A stretch of 64,000 nt of DNA from Deinococcus grandis (GCF_001485435.1 NZ_BCMS01000001.1:257501-321500); one strand, 5' to 3'. Numbered from the stretch's first letter, positions 28,398 to 38,550 are shown. Translations and numbers: made by a program. Notes: generated from the sequence alone by a model not told the origin.

Positions 28398-29125
28398 AGA
28401 TCCTCCTGACGGGCGGCGGCGGCCGACTGGGCACGGAACTCCGTGCCCTGCTGCCCGGTATCGTGGCCCCTACCTCCGGGGAGATGAACATCACCGACGC
28501 CGGGCAGGTGCTGACCACTGCACAGCGTGAACAGCCTGACCTGATCGTGCATGCCGCTGCCTACACCAACGTGGGCGGCGCCGAGCGTGACCGCGAGGCT
28601 TGCTGGAACGCCAACGTCATCGGCACCCGGAATATGGCCGCCGCCGCCAACGCCGTGAATGCAAAACTGGTGCACATCAGCACCGACTACGTGTTCAGCG
28701 GCGATACGGGCGGCTACCGTGAGGACGACACACCCGGCCCAGTCGTCAACTACTACGCATTGACCAAACTGATCGCCGAGGAAGCGGCCCGAGCCGCGCA
28801 TGATCACCTGATCATCCGTACCAGTTTCCGCCCACGGGAGTTCGCGTACCCCGTTGCCTTCAGTGACGTCTTCACCGGCCAGGATTACGTGGACGTGCTC
28901 GCTCCACAGATCGCGCAGGTCATCACGCATGCCCGCGAGATCCCGCACGATCTGCTCCATATCGTCACTGAACGCAAAAGTGTCTTCGAACTCGCCCGTC
29001 GTCGCAAGGCAGATGTGCAGGAAGGCACTCGCACACAGGCCGGCGTGACCCTGCCCAATGACGTCAGCTTGAACACCGACCGCTGGCAGGCACTTATGTC
29101 ATCCTGGGGCGATGGCCGCGCCTGA
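28394..29125 (+). CDS. rfbD: dTDP-4-dehydrorhamnose reductase-like sugar-nucleotide reductase
   Basis: Last step of dTDP-L-rhamnose synthesis. MKILLTGGGGRLGTELRALL (NADPH site), HISTDYVFSG, and NYYALTKLIAEE with the YxxxK pair. 243 residues, about 40-50 shorter than classical RmlD, because the C-terminal substrate region is reduced; it ends TERKSVFELARRRKADVQ ... DVSLNTDRWQ, which looks complete. ATG 28394 chosen for its ATGA coupling to rfbC. Confidence 0.87.
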   Translation: MKILLTGGGGRLGTELRALLPGIVAPTSGEMNITDAGQVLTTAQREQPDLIVHAAAYTNVGGAERDREACWNANVIGTRNMAAAANAVNAKLVHISTDYVFSGDTGGYREDDTPGPVVNYYALTKLIAEEAARAAHDHLIIRTSFRPREFAYPVAFSDVFTGQDYVDVLAPQIAQVITHAREIPHDLLHIVTERKSVFELARRRKADVQEGTRTQAGVTLPNDVSLNTDRWQALMSSWGDGRA

Positions 29126-30029
29126 AGCAAACATCGTCACTGTCGATCTCAGGACGCAGGTGCCGGTAGGATGGACTTTGACTGGCCTGTCCGAGCCAAA
29201 GTTTGACGGAGTAAATTTTTATCGAGCAGTCATAGATACCCAGAGTACGTTGACATGGCATTCAGATCGATCAGAGTTTATACAAATTGATTATCAAACA
29301 TACTCAGATGTCGAGAGAATAAACACACTATTGCTTGTAGATGGACATCGCGTCAGCGAAAGAAAATTTGCGGCAGGTAGATTTGAAATTCCGGAGAGCA
29401 CTGGTTTCTTTGTCCCACCTGGGAGACACACGCTCGCCATTCGTTACACCTGCTCAAAAAATGCTTGCAAGGCACCAATTAGACAGTACTGGACATCCTT
29501 GCGCATTCATGAGGACAGTAAAACCGCTTGGCAGCAACAGGTTGGGGTCTATGCCCAGCGTTGGTCCCTTGATGCTCCTAATAGTCCCCTTACTATCAAA
29601 GGTGTAGGGGGACTTCAGTTCGATGGAATTAATTATGTTCGACCAATCATTGATAAAGAGATCAGTTTTTCTTGGAATGCCCGGAAGCCACTAAATACCA
29701 GTATTTACGTCGCTGCAAATCAGGATTTCCGTGTCACGACTGTGCTGGGCGGGCAAGAAGTTTCAGTTAAGGAAGGAAGCTCCAAGCAATGGATAAAATC
29801 CGAGGCTTCTCTGACTCATGCTGGTCTTCAATCGGTTACATTTCGAATTGAATGCCTGGATAATCCGAAAACTACAAATTGTGCCTATCTTTATTTCCCT
29901 CAAGTGACAGTGTTGACCTTCCCATCTACTCACTGGACTGACAGGGTAGTCAGTCTATGTATCGTCATGCTAATGATCGTGATGTTTTGGTACTGGTTGT
30001 ATCCACACCGGCAAAAAGTGTTCCCGTGA
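29112..30029 (+). CDS. Tail-anchored protein with two tandem beta-rich domains, function unknown
   Basis: 305 residues, not recognised. Two tandem copies of one domain are visible: KFDGVNFYRAVIDTQSTLTW at about residues 30-49 and QFDGINYVRPIIDKEISFSW at about 170-190, each later followed by a pair of cysteines (YTCSKNAC; IECLDNPKTTNC), suggesting a disulfide and an extracytoplasmic place. One membrane segment lies at the C-terminus (VVSLCIVMLMIVMFWYWLY) with a basic tail; no N-terminal signal is seen. Overlaps rfbD by 14 bases and is less GC-rich than rml. The 3' end overlaps the convergent ligase gene by 65 bases. Possibly polysaccharide binding or export, by context only. Confidence 0.8.
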   Translation: MAAPEANIVTVDLRTQVPVGWTLTGLSEPKFDGVNFYRAVIDTQSTLTWHSDRSEFIQIDYQTYSDVERINTLLLVDGHRVSERKFAAGRFEIPESTGFFVPPGRHTLAIRYTCSKNACKAPIRQYWTSLRIHEDSKTAWQQQVGVYAQRWSLDAPNSPLTIKGVGGLQFDGINYVRPIIDKEISFSWNARKPLNTSIYVAANQDFRVTTVLGGQEVSVKEGSSKQWIKSEASLTHAGLQSVTFRIECLDNPKTTNCAYLYFPQVTVLTFPSTHWTDRVVSLCIVMLMIVMFWYWLYPHRQKVFP

Positions 30030-31140
30030 GCAGCCACCACAGTTCCGCGAAGTGAACACTTGGAAGTGTCAATACAACATCAACCATGTTCATTGCCGCA
30101 AAACCAAACAGAATAGCCAGTGCCAGCTGCATGCGTTGCCGTATGGCTAGTCTGAGGCCATAAAGCGTCACTACGAAAAGCCCTGCCGTGCCAATCACTC
30201 CCGTTTCTAATAGCCAATGTAACCAGACATTATGAGCGATAAGCAGAACGCTGGCCCAGCGACTGATTCCTTCTGGACAACGTATTTCATTGCGCTCTAA
30301 AATCGGGGTCAACTGGCAACCATCCTTAAATAGGTAGGTCAAGTAAGGACCCCCCTGATATGGTCCGACTCCACCAACAGGGGACGTCTGCCAGCCCTGA
30401 ACGGCATCCTTCCAGACCAGTTCTCGACCGCTGGTTTGATCGTTTAGCAGCCGCTCGACAGGTTTGAATGGAATCTGGGCCTTGAAGCTCACCATAGCGA
30501 CGATTACCAGGCCTACCGCCGGGAGCAGCAGCCACGGGCGGCGCTGCTTGTCTCTCTGGAATGCCAGGGCGGCCACAGAACCCGTGAACAGGGCCAGCAG
30601 CGGGCCGCGGCTGCCGGAGGCGAGCAGGGTGCTCAGCGCGAACAAACCGGCGGGCCAGCGCCACCAGCCTCCGCCACGCCAGAACACGATCAGCCACAGG
30701 GCGATCACCGCGACCAGACCCAGCGTGACCACGTAGTAGTACGGGTGGCCCAGGCGCGCCTGCACGCCCTCCCAGCCCTGCGTGCCCAGCGTGTACGCCC
30801 AGGCACTGGCGAAGATGACCAGCTGGCCCCACAGCAGCGGGCGCAGGAAGCGGCTGTCCTTGAGGTAGGCCCCGGCCGCGACCATCGCAAGCGCCTCGGC
30901 GGTACGTAGAGCCGCCAGACCCACTGACGTCAGCGGGGCAGGCGTGAAGAGCGCCGCGATGAGCTGGGTGGCGGCGAAGAAGAACAGCACGCGCCGCGCG
31001 GTGAGGGGCAGCCGGCGCAGGTGGCCCAGGGTGGCGAAGGCCGCCAGGTACAGTGGTGGGAAAATGGGGGTCAGGGCGATCAGCCAGCTCACCCAGCGGG
31101 GCGGGGGGCTGACCGGCGCCTCTGGCTGGTGAACCGTCAT
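29965..31140 (-). CDS. O-antigen-ligase / Wzy-like membrane protein
   Basis: About 391 residues from ATG 31140, with ten or more hydrophobic segments and the Wzy_C/WaaL-type large loop (VGGVGPYQGGPYLTYLF ... RWASVLLIAHNVWLHWLLETG); HNVWLHWLLETG is the most diagnostic part. Such proteins transfer or polymerise glycans at the membrane. TATACT seven bases upstream fixes the start. The half nearest the C-terminus (29965-30500) is clearly less GC-rich than the N-terminal half, as if recombination had occurred inside the gene. Convergent with the tail-anchored gene and divergent from the mutase. Confidence 0.82.
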   Translation of the reverse strand: MTVHQPEAPVSPPPRWVSWLIALTPIFPPLYLAAFATLGHLRRLPLTARRVLFFFAATQLIAALFTPAPLTSVGLAALRTAEALAMVAAGAYLKDSRFLRPLLWGQLVIFASAWAYTLGTQGWEGVQARLGHPYYYVVTLGLVAVIALWLIVFWRGGGWWRWPAGLFALSTLLASGSRGPLLALFTGSVAALAFQRDKQRRPWLLLPAVGLVIVAMVSFKAQIPFKPVERLLNDQTSGRELVWKDAVQGWQTSPVGGVGPYQGGPYLTYLFKDGCQLTPILERNEIRCPEGISRWASVLLIAHNVWLHWLLETGVIGTAGLFVVTLYGLRLAIRQRMQLALAILFGFAAMNMVDVVLTLPSVHFAELWWLLTGTLFAGVDTTSTKTSRSLA

Positions 31141-31147
31141 GCTGCGC

Positions 31148-31153
31148 AGTATA
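31148..31153 (-). promoter_or_regulatory. -10 box of the ligase-like gene
   Basis: TATACT on the minus strand, seven bases before ATG 31140. Confidence 0.65.
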
Positions 31154-31177
31154 AGTGCCGTGTGTGTGGCGGCTCGG

Positions 31178-31183
31178 TACACT
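31178..31183 (+). promoter_or_regulatory. -10 box of the phosphohexomutase gene
   Basis: TACACT nine bases before ATG 31193; lies within about 30 bases of the divergent ligase promoter. Confidence 0.55.
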
Positions 31184-31192
31184 GTGGGCCAT

Positions 31193-32617
31193 ATGCCGAT
31201 CAAGTTCGGGACGGATGGCTGGCGGGACATCATCGCTGAGGATTTCACCTACGACAACGTGCGGATCGTGGCGCGCGCCCACGCGCAGGTGCTGCGGGAG
31301 GGGGGTGGCCGGCTGGTCGTGGTGGGGTTCGATACGCGCTTCCAGGGGAGCGGGTTCGCGCGGGTCGTGGCGGACGTCATGGCCGAGCAGGGCCTGGACG
31401 TCCTGCTGGCGCCGGAGTTCCTCCCCACGCCTGCGCTGTCGTTCGCGGTCGTGCATCACGGGGCGGCGGGCGGCGTCATGATCACGGCCTCGCACAACCC
31501 GCCGCCCTATAACGGCTACAAGATCAAGGGGGCCTACGGCGGCAGCGCCACACCCTCGACCGTCGCGCAGATCGAGCGGGCGCTCAGTCACCCCAGCGGG
31601 TACGAGGGCGCGCGGGGGACAGTTCAGCCGCTGGACATCCGTGAGGCCTACTACGCGCAGCTGGACCGGCAGCTGAACCTGGAGACGCTGCGGTCCTACC
31701 GGGGCCTGGTGGTGCACGACGCCATGGGTGGCGCGGCCTGCGGGTGGCTGGCCGACTACGTGAGCAGCCGGGCGCTGCCGCTGCACTTCGAGGAACTGCA
31801 CGGCCGGCCGGACCCGATGTTCTATGGCGTGAACCCCGAGCCGATCCCGCAGAACCTGGGTGACCTGCTCACGCGACTGGCCGGGGAGACCGGGACGGCC
31901 CTGGGCGTCATCACGGACGGGGACGCCGACCGGGTGGGGGCCGTCACGGCAGGTGGCCGTTTCTTCAACAGCCATCAGATCTTCGCCGTGCTGCTGCGGC
32001 ACCTGTACGGGCGTGGCCTGAGGGGCCGCGTGGTGAAGACCGTGTCGGGCAGCCGCGTGATCGAGCTGCTGGCCGGGCGGCTGGGTCTGGACGTGCTGGA
32101 GACGCCGGTGGGCTTCAAGTACATCACGGACGCCTTCCTGGAAGGTCAGGCGGACGAGCGGCTGGCCGTGCTGATGGGCGGCGAGGAGTCCGGCGGCCTG
32201 TCCTCCCGTGGGCACATCCCCGAGCGTGACGGGCTGCTGAACAGTCTGCTGATGATCGAGGCGGTGGCCGCCAGTGGCCTGAGCCTGGACGACCTGTTCG
32301 CCCAGATCGAGCAGGAGGTGGGATTCCGGCACTTCTACGACCGCAACGACCTGCACCTGAGCGCCGCGTTCGACAAGGCCGCGCTGCTGAGTGCCGCGTC
32401 GGCGTACGCCGAGGTGGCCGGGCACGCCGTGCAGGGCGTGAACACCCGCGACGGCGTGAAGCTGCTGCTGGACGGAGGGGCGTCGGCCATGTTCCGCGCG
32501 TCCGGGACGGAGCCGGTGGTACGGGTGTACGTGGAGGCCCAGAGCGAGGAGGCCGTCCAGACCATTCTGGCGGAGGCCACCCGGCGCGTCCTGGCACTTG
32601 ACCCCGGCGCGCACTGA
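31193..32617 (+). CDS. Phosphoglucomutase / phosphomannomutase
   Basis: Alpha-D-phosphohexomutase that interconverts 1- and 6-phosphates of glucose or mannose, feeding ManC and RmlA. KFGTDGWRDIIAEDF start, catalytic serine loop TASHNPPPYNGYKIKG, metal loop DGDADRVGAV, sugar-binding GGEESGG and C-terminal phosphate loop RASGTEPVVRVY. 474 residues. ATG 31193 preferred over earlier starts because homology begins there and a -10 box lies just upstream. Followed by a 16-bp perfect hairpin. Confidence 0.93.
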   Translation: MPIKFGTDGWRDIIAEDFTYDNVRIVARAHAQVLREGGGRLVVVGFDTRFQGSGFARVVADVMAEQGLDVLLAPEFLPTPALSFAVVHHGAAGGVMITASHNPPPYNGYKIKGAYGGSATPSTVAQIERALSHPSGYEGARGTVQPLDIREAYYAQLDRQLNLETLRSYRGLVVHDAMGGAACGWLADYVSSRALPLHFEELHGRPDPMFYGVNPEPIPQNLGDLLTRLAGETGTALGVITDGDADRVGAVTAGGRFFNSHQIFAVLLRHLYGRGLRGRVVKTVSGSRVIELLAGRLGLDVLETPVGFKYITDAFLEGQADERLAVLMGGEESGGLSSRGHIPERDGLLNSLLMIEAVAASGLSLDDLFAQIEQEVGFRHFYDRNDLHLSAAFDKAALLSAASAYAEVAGHAVQGVNTRDGVKLLLDGGASAMFRASGTEPVVRVYVEAQSEEAVQTILAEATRRVLALDPGAH

Positions 32618-32626
32618 TCCTGGCGG

Positions 32627-32669
32627 CCAGCACTGGGAGGGGGCGTGGGCTGTCCCCTCCCAGTGCTGG
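32627..32669 (+). terminator. Long hairpin after the phosphohexomutase gene
   Basis: Perfect 16-bp inverted repeat CCAGCACTGGGAGGGG / CCCCTCCCAGTGCTGG with an 11-base loop; no T run. Confidence 0.65.
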
Positions 32670-32693
32670 CTCATGCGCCGGGCCTGCGGGGGA

Positions 32694-32732
32694 TCAAAAA
32701 GCACTCGCCTCTGCGGGTACAGAGGCGAGCGT
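32694..32732 (-). terminator. Terminator of tRNA-Glu
   Basis: On the minus strand GCTCGCCTCTG pairs with CAGAGGCGAG, followed by GCTTTTTT: a classic intrinsic terminator. Confidence 0.85.
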
Positions 32733-32735
32733 TCG

Positions 32736-32822
<87 letters not shown>

Positions 32823-32885
32823 TTGTCGTCGGCTTGCGCCTTCGCTTCCTGCCTTTCAAGGGGCGCCGTTTCCGGCACGCACAGA

Positions 32886-32914
32886 AAGATACAGGCTTTC
32901 CGTGATTTCGTCAA
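32886..32914 (-). promoter_or_regulatory. Promoter of tRNA-Glu
   Basis: TTGACG, a 17-base spacer, TATCTT on the minus strand; start predicted near 32879, giving a leader of about 70 nt before the tRNA. Confidence 0.75.
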
Positions 32915-32994
32915 GCGGTGTGTGCGGGTGCCCTGCAGGGTAAGAGAGGGGCGGGGCGGACCGTCGCGGTCAAGCCCCGCCTGAAGTGCGGTTT

Positions 32995-34401
32995 TTACAT
33001 GTGCAGCGCGCGTTTGTCGGTGGCCAGGGCGGCTTCCTTGACGACCTCAGACAGAGTGGGGTGGGCGTGGACGGTGCGGGCGAGGTCCTCGCTGCTGCCG
33101 CCGAACTCCATGATCGCCACGACCTCGCCGATCAGTTCGCTGACGCCGCCGCCGATCATGTGCACGCCCAGCAGTTTGTCGGTCTGCGCGTCGGCGATGA
33201 TCTTCACGAAGCCGCGCGTGTCGCCGTGGCCCAGGGCGCGGCCGTTCGCGCTGAACGGGAACTGCCCGGTCTTGATGCTCAGGCCCTTCTCCTTGGCCTG
33301 CTTCTCGGTCAGGCCGGCCCAGGCGATCTCGGGGCTGGTGTAGATCACCCAGGGGATCACGTCGTAGTTCACGTGCCCGGCCTGCCCGGCCAGCATCTCC
33401 GCGAGGGCCACGCCCTCCTCCTCGGCCTTGTGGGCGAGCATGGCGCCGCCGATCACGTCGCCGATGGCGTACACGCCGGGGAGGTTCGTGCGGTAGTGGT
33501 GGTCGACCTTCACGAAGCCGCGCTCATCCAGTGCGAGGCCCACCGCGTCGGCACCCAGGCCCTGGGTGTGGGGCACGCGGCCAATAGAGACGATCAGCTT
33601 GTCGAAGCGCGCCGTGACCTCCTGCTCCTGCTCGGTGTAGGTGACGCTCACGCCGGTCTCGTCCTGCTCGACTTTGCTGATGTTCACGCCGAAGTGGAAG
33701 TCCAGGCCCTGCTTCTGGAACAGCTTCAGGCCCTCCTTGGCGATCGCGTCGTCGGCGGCCATCAGGAAGCCCGGCAGGGCCTCCAGCACGGTCACCTGCG
33801 CGCCCAGGCGGCGCCACACGCTGCCCAGCTCCAGGCCGATCACGCCCGCGCCGATCACGCCGAGCTTGCCGGGCACTTCGGTGAAGCTCAGCGCGCCGCT
33901 GTTCTCCACCACATGCCCACCGAAGGGCGCCAGGGGCAGCGCGCGGGGGCTGCTGCCGGTCGCGACGATCACGTGTTTCGCCTTCACCTCGGTGCCCGCC
34001 GCGTCCACGATCCACCCCTCGCCGTCCTGGCGCACGAGGCGGCCCAGGCCGTGAATGCTGGTGATCTTGTTCTTGCGGAACAGGAACGCCACGCCGCCCG
34101 TCAGCTTGTCCACCACGCCACTCTGACGCTTGAGCATCTGCGCGACGTCCACGGACGCGCCCTGCACGTTGATGCCGTGCTCGGCGAAGTCATGCTGGAG
34201 CATCTCGAACTTCTCGCTGCTGTCCAGCATCGCCTTGCTGGGAATGCAGCCCACGTTCAGGCACGTCCCGCCCAGGGACGCCTTGCCATTCCGCTCGAAG
34301 GCGTCCACGCAGGCCGTCTTGAAGCCCAGCTGCGCCGCGCGAATCGCTGCCACGTACCCCGCGGGGCCGCCACCAATCACCAGAACGTCGTAAGAATCCA
34401 T
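32995..34401 (-). CDS. lpdA: Dihydrolipoyl dehydrogenase (E3)
   Basis: Flavoprotein that reoxidises lipoamide of 2-oxoacid dehydrogenase complexes with NAD. FAD site VLVIGGGPAGYVAAIRAAQLG, redox disulfide GGTCLNVGCIPSKA, NAD site IGAGVIGLELGSVW, second FAD motif VYAIGDVIGG, and the C-terminal HAHPTLSEVVKEAAL with the catalytic histidine. 468 residues from ATG 34401; earlier codons to 34446 lack homology. No E1 or E2 gene is adjacent, so it stands alone. Confidence 0.95.
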   Translation of the reverse strand: MDSYDVLVIGGGPAGYVAAIRAAQLGFKTACVDAFERNGKASLGGTCLNVGCIPSKAMLDSSEKFEMLQHDFAEHGINVQGASVDVAQMLKRQSGVVDKLTGGVAFLFRKNKITSIHGLGRLVRQDGEGWIVDAAGTEVKAKHVIVATGSSPRALPLAPFGGHVVENSGALSFTEVPGKLGVIGAGVIGLELGSVWRRLGAQVTVLEALPGFLMAADDAIAKEGLKLFQKQGLDFHFGVNISKVEQDETGVSVTYTEQEQEVTARFDKLIVSIGRVPHTQGLGADAVGLALDERGFVKVDHHYRTNLPGVYAIGDVIGGAMLAHKAEEEGVALAEMLAGQAGHVNYDVIPWVIYTSPEIAWAGLTEKQAKEKGLSIKTGQFPFSANGRALGHGDTRGFVKIIADAQTDKLLGVHMIGGGVSELIGEVVAIMEFGGSSEDLARTVHAHPTLSEVVKEAALATDKRALHM

Positions 34402-34473
34402 AGCGTCTCTGAGCGTACCACCGCCCCGAAACGCCCAGCGTGACACGTTCCCCGCTCAGGGACAGAGGGGGGA

Positions 34474-34556
34474 GATGGTGAACGGTTGATGGTTGATGGA
34501 AGCTCCGGCACGAGCCTGAGCGAAAGCTGGTCTATCAACGATTGACCATCACCTGT
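34474..34556. repeat. GATGG-type imperfect intergenic palindrome
   Basis: GATGGTGAACGGTTGATGG at the left pairs imperfectly with the complement of GATGGTCAATCGTTGATAG at the right, with an inner AGCT...AGCT loop. Lies between the regulator stop and the lpdA start. Related words occur at 38500-38542 and 42023-42100. Confidence 0.5.
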
Positions 34557-34558
34557 CC

Positions 34559-35229
<671 letters not shown>

Positions 35230-35233
<4 letters not shown>

Positions 35234-36849
35234 TCTTCGGCCTGGGGGAGGGGCACGTCCAGCGTGAAGCGCGTCCAGTCCCGCCCGTGCGCACTCACGC
35301 GGTCATGAGCGAGGGTCGCGCCGAGCGCCTGCGCGCGGTCTGACACCAGAGCCAGCCCCACGCCCCGCCCCGTACCCTTGCTGCTCACGCCGCGCGCGGT
35401 CAGGGTGTCTGCCAGCGCCGCGGGCACGCCACCCCCCGTGTCGCGCACCTCCAGGATCAGGCCCTCCGGGTCGGTGGCGATCAGTACGCGCACCTCGGCG
35501 TCCGGCTGGCCCTGCGTGGCGTCCAGGGCGTTCTCGATGAGATTCCCGGCCGCGAGCTCCAGCAGATCCAGCACGCCGGGCGGCAGCGTGGCCGGCAGCG
35601 CCGACAGCGGATCGAGGGCGAGGGTCACGCCCCGTTCCGCCGCGCGGTCGAACTTGCCCAGCAGCAGCGCCGACAGCCGCACGTGCCGCAGCGCCCCCAC
35701 CGCCTGCAGGTGCGCCTCGTGCCGCGCCGACTGCGCGTGGATGAGCGCCAGGGCCTCGCGTGTCTCGCCCAGGTGCAGCAGGCCCGCCAGGGTGTGCAGG
35801 CGGTTCGTGAACTCGTGCGTCTGCGCCCGCAACAGCTCCGCGTAACGCTGGGACTGGGTCAGCTCGTCCGCCAGGGCTCGCACGCGCGCCAGGTCCCGCA
35901 GCGTGACCACCACCGCGCCGTCCCCGGCCTCCTGCGCGGCCAGCAGCACCGGGCGGCCCGCTACCTCCGCCGTGACCGGCCCCGCCCCTGGCACGGGCAG
36001 CGGGAGGCCCGGCGGCCACGGCAGCGGCAGCGCGGCGTCCGGGGTGCCCAGCAGCGCGCGGGCCTGGGGGTTCATCACGAACACCTGCCCCGCGCGGGCC
36101 ACCAGCACGCCTTCTTCCAGGGTGTTCAGGACCGCCCGGTACTGCCGCAGGCCCCCGGCGATCTGCTCGGGTTCCAGGCCCAGCATCTCGGTCTTCACGC
36201 GCCGCGCCACGCCCAGCGCCAGGGCCAGCGCCAGGGCCAGCGCCAGCAGGTACCAGGGCAGGCCCGCGCGCAGCACCTCCAGGAACACGTCCCGCAGCCG
36301 GGGCAGCAGGAAGCCCACGCTCGCCAGGCCCAGCACCCGCCCCGCGCCGTCCACGACCGGCACCTTCGACCGCACCGAGCGGCCCAGCGTGCCCTCGACC
36401 GTCTCCGTGACGCTCCGGCCCTGCAGGAACGCCGTGAAGTCCCCGCCCTGCATGCGCTGCCCCACCTGCGCCGCGTTCGGGTGTGTCAGCCGCCGCGCGT
36501 CCCGGTCGGTGACCACCACGTAATCCGCGCCCAATTGATCGCGGTAGCGGTTCATCAGGGCGTTCAGGTTCGCCCGCTCGGCCACGTTCCCCGACAGGGC
36601 CGACACCACCGGCGGGAGGGCCCCCACCAGCCGCGACTCGCGCAGCGACCGCTCCGCGAACGACCGGTGAATCCCGTCGTACACGCCCTGACTGACCAGA
36701 CCCGCCACCGGCAGGCCCAGCAGCAGGAACGCGCCCAGCGTCGTCAGGAACAACCTCGGGCCCACCCGCAGCAGGCGGGGCGTGTGCGGCAGCGCCACCT
36801 CGCGCGCCAGCGGCGGCACGCGGGACGGGGCAGGCAGGCGGGAGGGCAC
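35230..36849 (-). CDS. Sensor histidine kinase, CitA/DcuS type
   Basis: 539 residues. Membrane segments near 30-50 (LFLTTLGAFLLLGLPVAGL) and 175-195 (GLPWYLLALALALALALG) flank a periplasmic PDC-like sensor domain with RYRDQLGADYVVVTDRDA and RSKVPVVDGAGRVLGLASVG, as in citrate and C4-dicarboxylate sensors. A cytoplasmic PAS-like part follows, then the H box QTHEFTNRLHTLAGLLHLGE, the N box NLIENALDAT and G boxes DTGGGVP and GTGRGVGLAL. GTG start, TACACT nine bases upstream. Divergent from dctA across about 300 bases. Confidence 0.92.
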
Positions 36850-37155
36850 GGTGACCGCAGTGTAGGCCCGCCCCGACCCTGGGCGGCCACCGTGCGGCCC
36901 TTGTGTTCACCGCGTGTACGAATCCCCACCCCGCCCACTCAGGCCCTGCGTGCCCGGCAGGACGGCCTCCAGCCCCACCCCACCCGGTCGCCGCCGCGCC
37001 CCGCCGGGGACAGGCGTCCCGCGCCACGCGCATGCTGAGCGGCACCACAACCCCCACCCGGCCCTGCACCCGCGCAGGCTCATCCCCCCACCTCACGGCG
37101 CGCCCCGGCCCGCGCGCCCCCACCCGCGTTCCCGTGACGCACCGGAGGACCCCCC
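36850..37155. promoter_or_regulatory. Divergent control region between the sensor kinase and dctA
   Basis: No gene seen. TACACT on the minus strand (36859-36864) is the kinase -10 box. No convincing promoter could be read for dctA; GTGTTCACCGCGTGTACGAA near 36902-36921 is a loose inverted repeat that could be a regulator site. CGGAGGA before the dctA start is its ribosome binding site. Confidence 0.45.
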
Positions 37156-38484
37156 ATGCCCAAGATGTTCCGCAGCCTCTACGTGCAGGTGCTGATCGCC
37201 ATCGTCATCGGCGTGCTCGTCGGCCACTTCTTCCCCACCGTCGGGGAAGGGCTCAAGCCCCTCGGGGACGGCTTCATCAAACTGATCAAGGTCGTCATCG
37301 GCCCCATCATCTTCTGCACGGTCGTCAGCGGCGTCGCCAGCATGCGCGACACCAAGAAGATCGGCCGCGTCGGCGGCAAGGCCCTGCTGTACTTCGAGGT
37401 CGTCACCACCGCCGCCCTGCTGATCGGGCTGGTCGTCGTGAACCTCGTCGGCCCCGGACGCGGCATGAACATCAACCCCGCCACCCTCGACACCAGCGCC
37501 ATCACCAAGTACACCGACGCCGCCGGCGAGCAGACCGTCGCGGACTTCATCCTGCACGTCATCCCCACCACCTTCGTCAGCGCCTTCACCGAGGGTGACC
37601 TGCTGCAGGTGCTGCTCATCGCGCTCCTCAGCGGCTTCGCCCTGATCCGCATGGGCGACCTCGGAGCGCGCATCCTGAAAGGCATCGACGCCGTCAGCGT
37701 CATGGTGTTCCAGATCCTGGGCTTCATCATGAAGCTCGCCCCGATCGGTGCGTTCGGCGCGATGGCCTTCACCATCGGCAAGTACGGCGTCGGCAGCCTC
37801 CAGCAACTCGCGTACCTGATGGGCACCTTCTACGTCACCTGCGCCCTGTTCGTGTTCGTCCTCCTGAACGTCATCGCCAGACTCGCCGGATTCAGCCTCC
37901 TGAAGTTCCTGCGCTACATCAAGGAAGAACTGCTGCTCGTGCTCGGCACCAGCAGCAGCGAGAGCGCCCTGCCGCGCCTCATGGCCAAACTCGAACACGC
38001 CGGAGCGAACAAGAGCGTCGTCGGCCTCGTCGTCCCCACCGGGTACTCCTTCAACCTCGACGGCACCAGCATCTACCTGACCATGGCCGCCGTGTTCATC
38101 GCCCAGGCCACCAACACCAACCTGTCTTTCGCGCAGGAAGTCGCCCTGCTCGGCATCCTCCTGCTCACCAGCAAGGGCGCCGCGGGCGTCACCGGCAGCG
38201 GCTTCGTCGTCCTCGCGGGCACCCTCGCCGCCCTGGGCACCGTCCCCGTCGCGGGCCTCGCCCTGATCCTCGGCATCGACCGCTTCATGAGCGAAGGACG
38301 CGCCATCACCAACATCATCGGCAACGGCGTCGCCACCCTCGTCGTCGCCCGCAGCGAGAAGGCACTCGACATGAACCGCCTCACCCGCGTCCTCAACGGC
38401 GAGCAACTCCCACCCGTGAACGCCGACGTGCAGGCCGAGGAACACGGCGAGGGCCGCAAACTGAGCAGCGCACAACCCGCGTAA
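37156..38484 (+). CDS. dctA: C4-dicarboxylate transporter, DctA / DAACS family
   Basis: 442-residue proton/sodium:dicarboxylate symporter. Diagnostic stretches are LKPLGDGFIKLIKVVIGPIIF start, LGTSSSESALPRLM (re-entrant serine-rich loop), VPTGYSFNLDGTSIYLTMAAVF and SKGAAGVTGSGFVVLAGTLA, then GIDRFMSEGRAITNIIGNGVA. About eight membrane helices. Uptake of succinate, fumarate or malate is expected. The CitA/DcuS-type pair transcribed away from it is the likely regulator. A perfect 17-bp palindrome separates it from convergent psuG. Confidence 0.94.
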   Translation: MPKMFRSLYVQVLIAIVIGVLVGHFFPTVGEGLKPLGDGFIKLIKVVIGPIIFCTVVSGVASMRDTKKIGRVGGKALLYFEVVTTAALLIGLVVVNLVGPGRGMNINPATLDTSAITKYTDAAGEQTVADFILHVIPTTFVSAFTEGDLLQVLLIALLSGFALIRMGDLGARILKGIDAVSVMVFQILGFIMKLAPIGAFGAMAFTIGKYGVGSLQQLAYLMGTFYVTCALFVFVLLNVIARLAGFSLLKFLRYIKEELLLVLGTSSSESALPRLMAKLEHAGANKSVVGLVVPTGYSFNLDGTSIYLTMAAVFIAQATNTNLSFAQEVALLGILLLTSKGAAGVTGSGFVVLAGTLAALGTVPVAGLALILGIDRFMSEGRAITNIIGNGVATLVVARSEKALDMNRLTRVLNGEQLPPVNADVQAEEHGEGRKLSSAQPA

Positions 38485-38499
38485 GGGAAGGACGCAAAT

Positions 38500-38542
38500 G
38501 GTTGATGGCAGATGGCCAGTGCGGTGCCATCTGCCATCAACC
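38500..38542. terminator. Perfect 17-bp palindrome between dctA and psuG
   Basis: GGTTGATGGCAGATGGC / GCCATCTGCCATCAACC, loop of 9 bases, between convergent genes; probably a bidirectional terminator, although there is no T run. It shares the word GCCATCTGCCATC with the start of mqnA. Confidence 0.65.
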
Positions 38543-38550
38543 TTGAGCCA

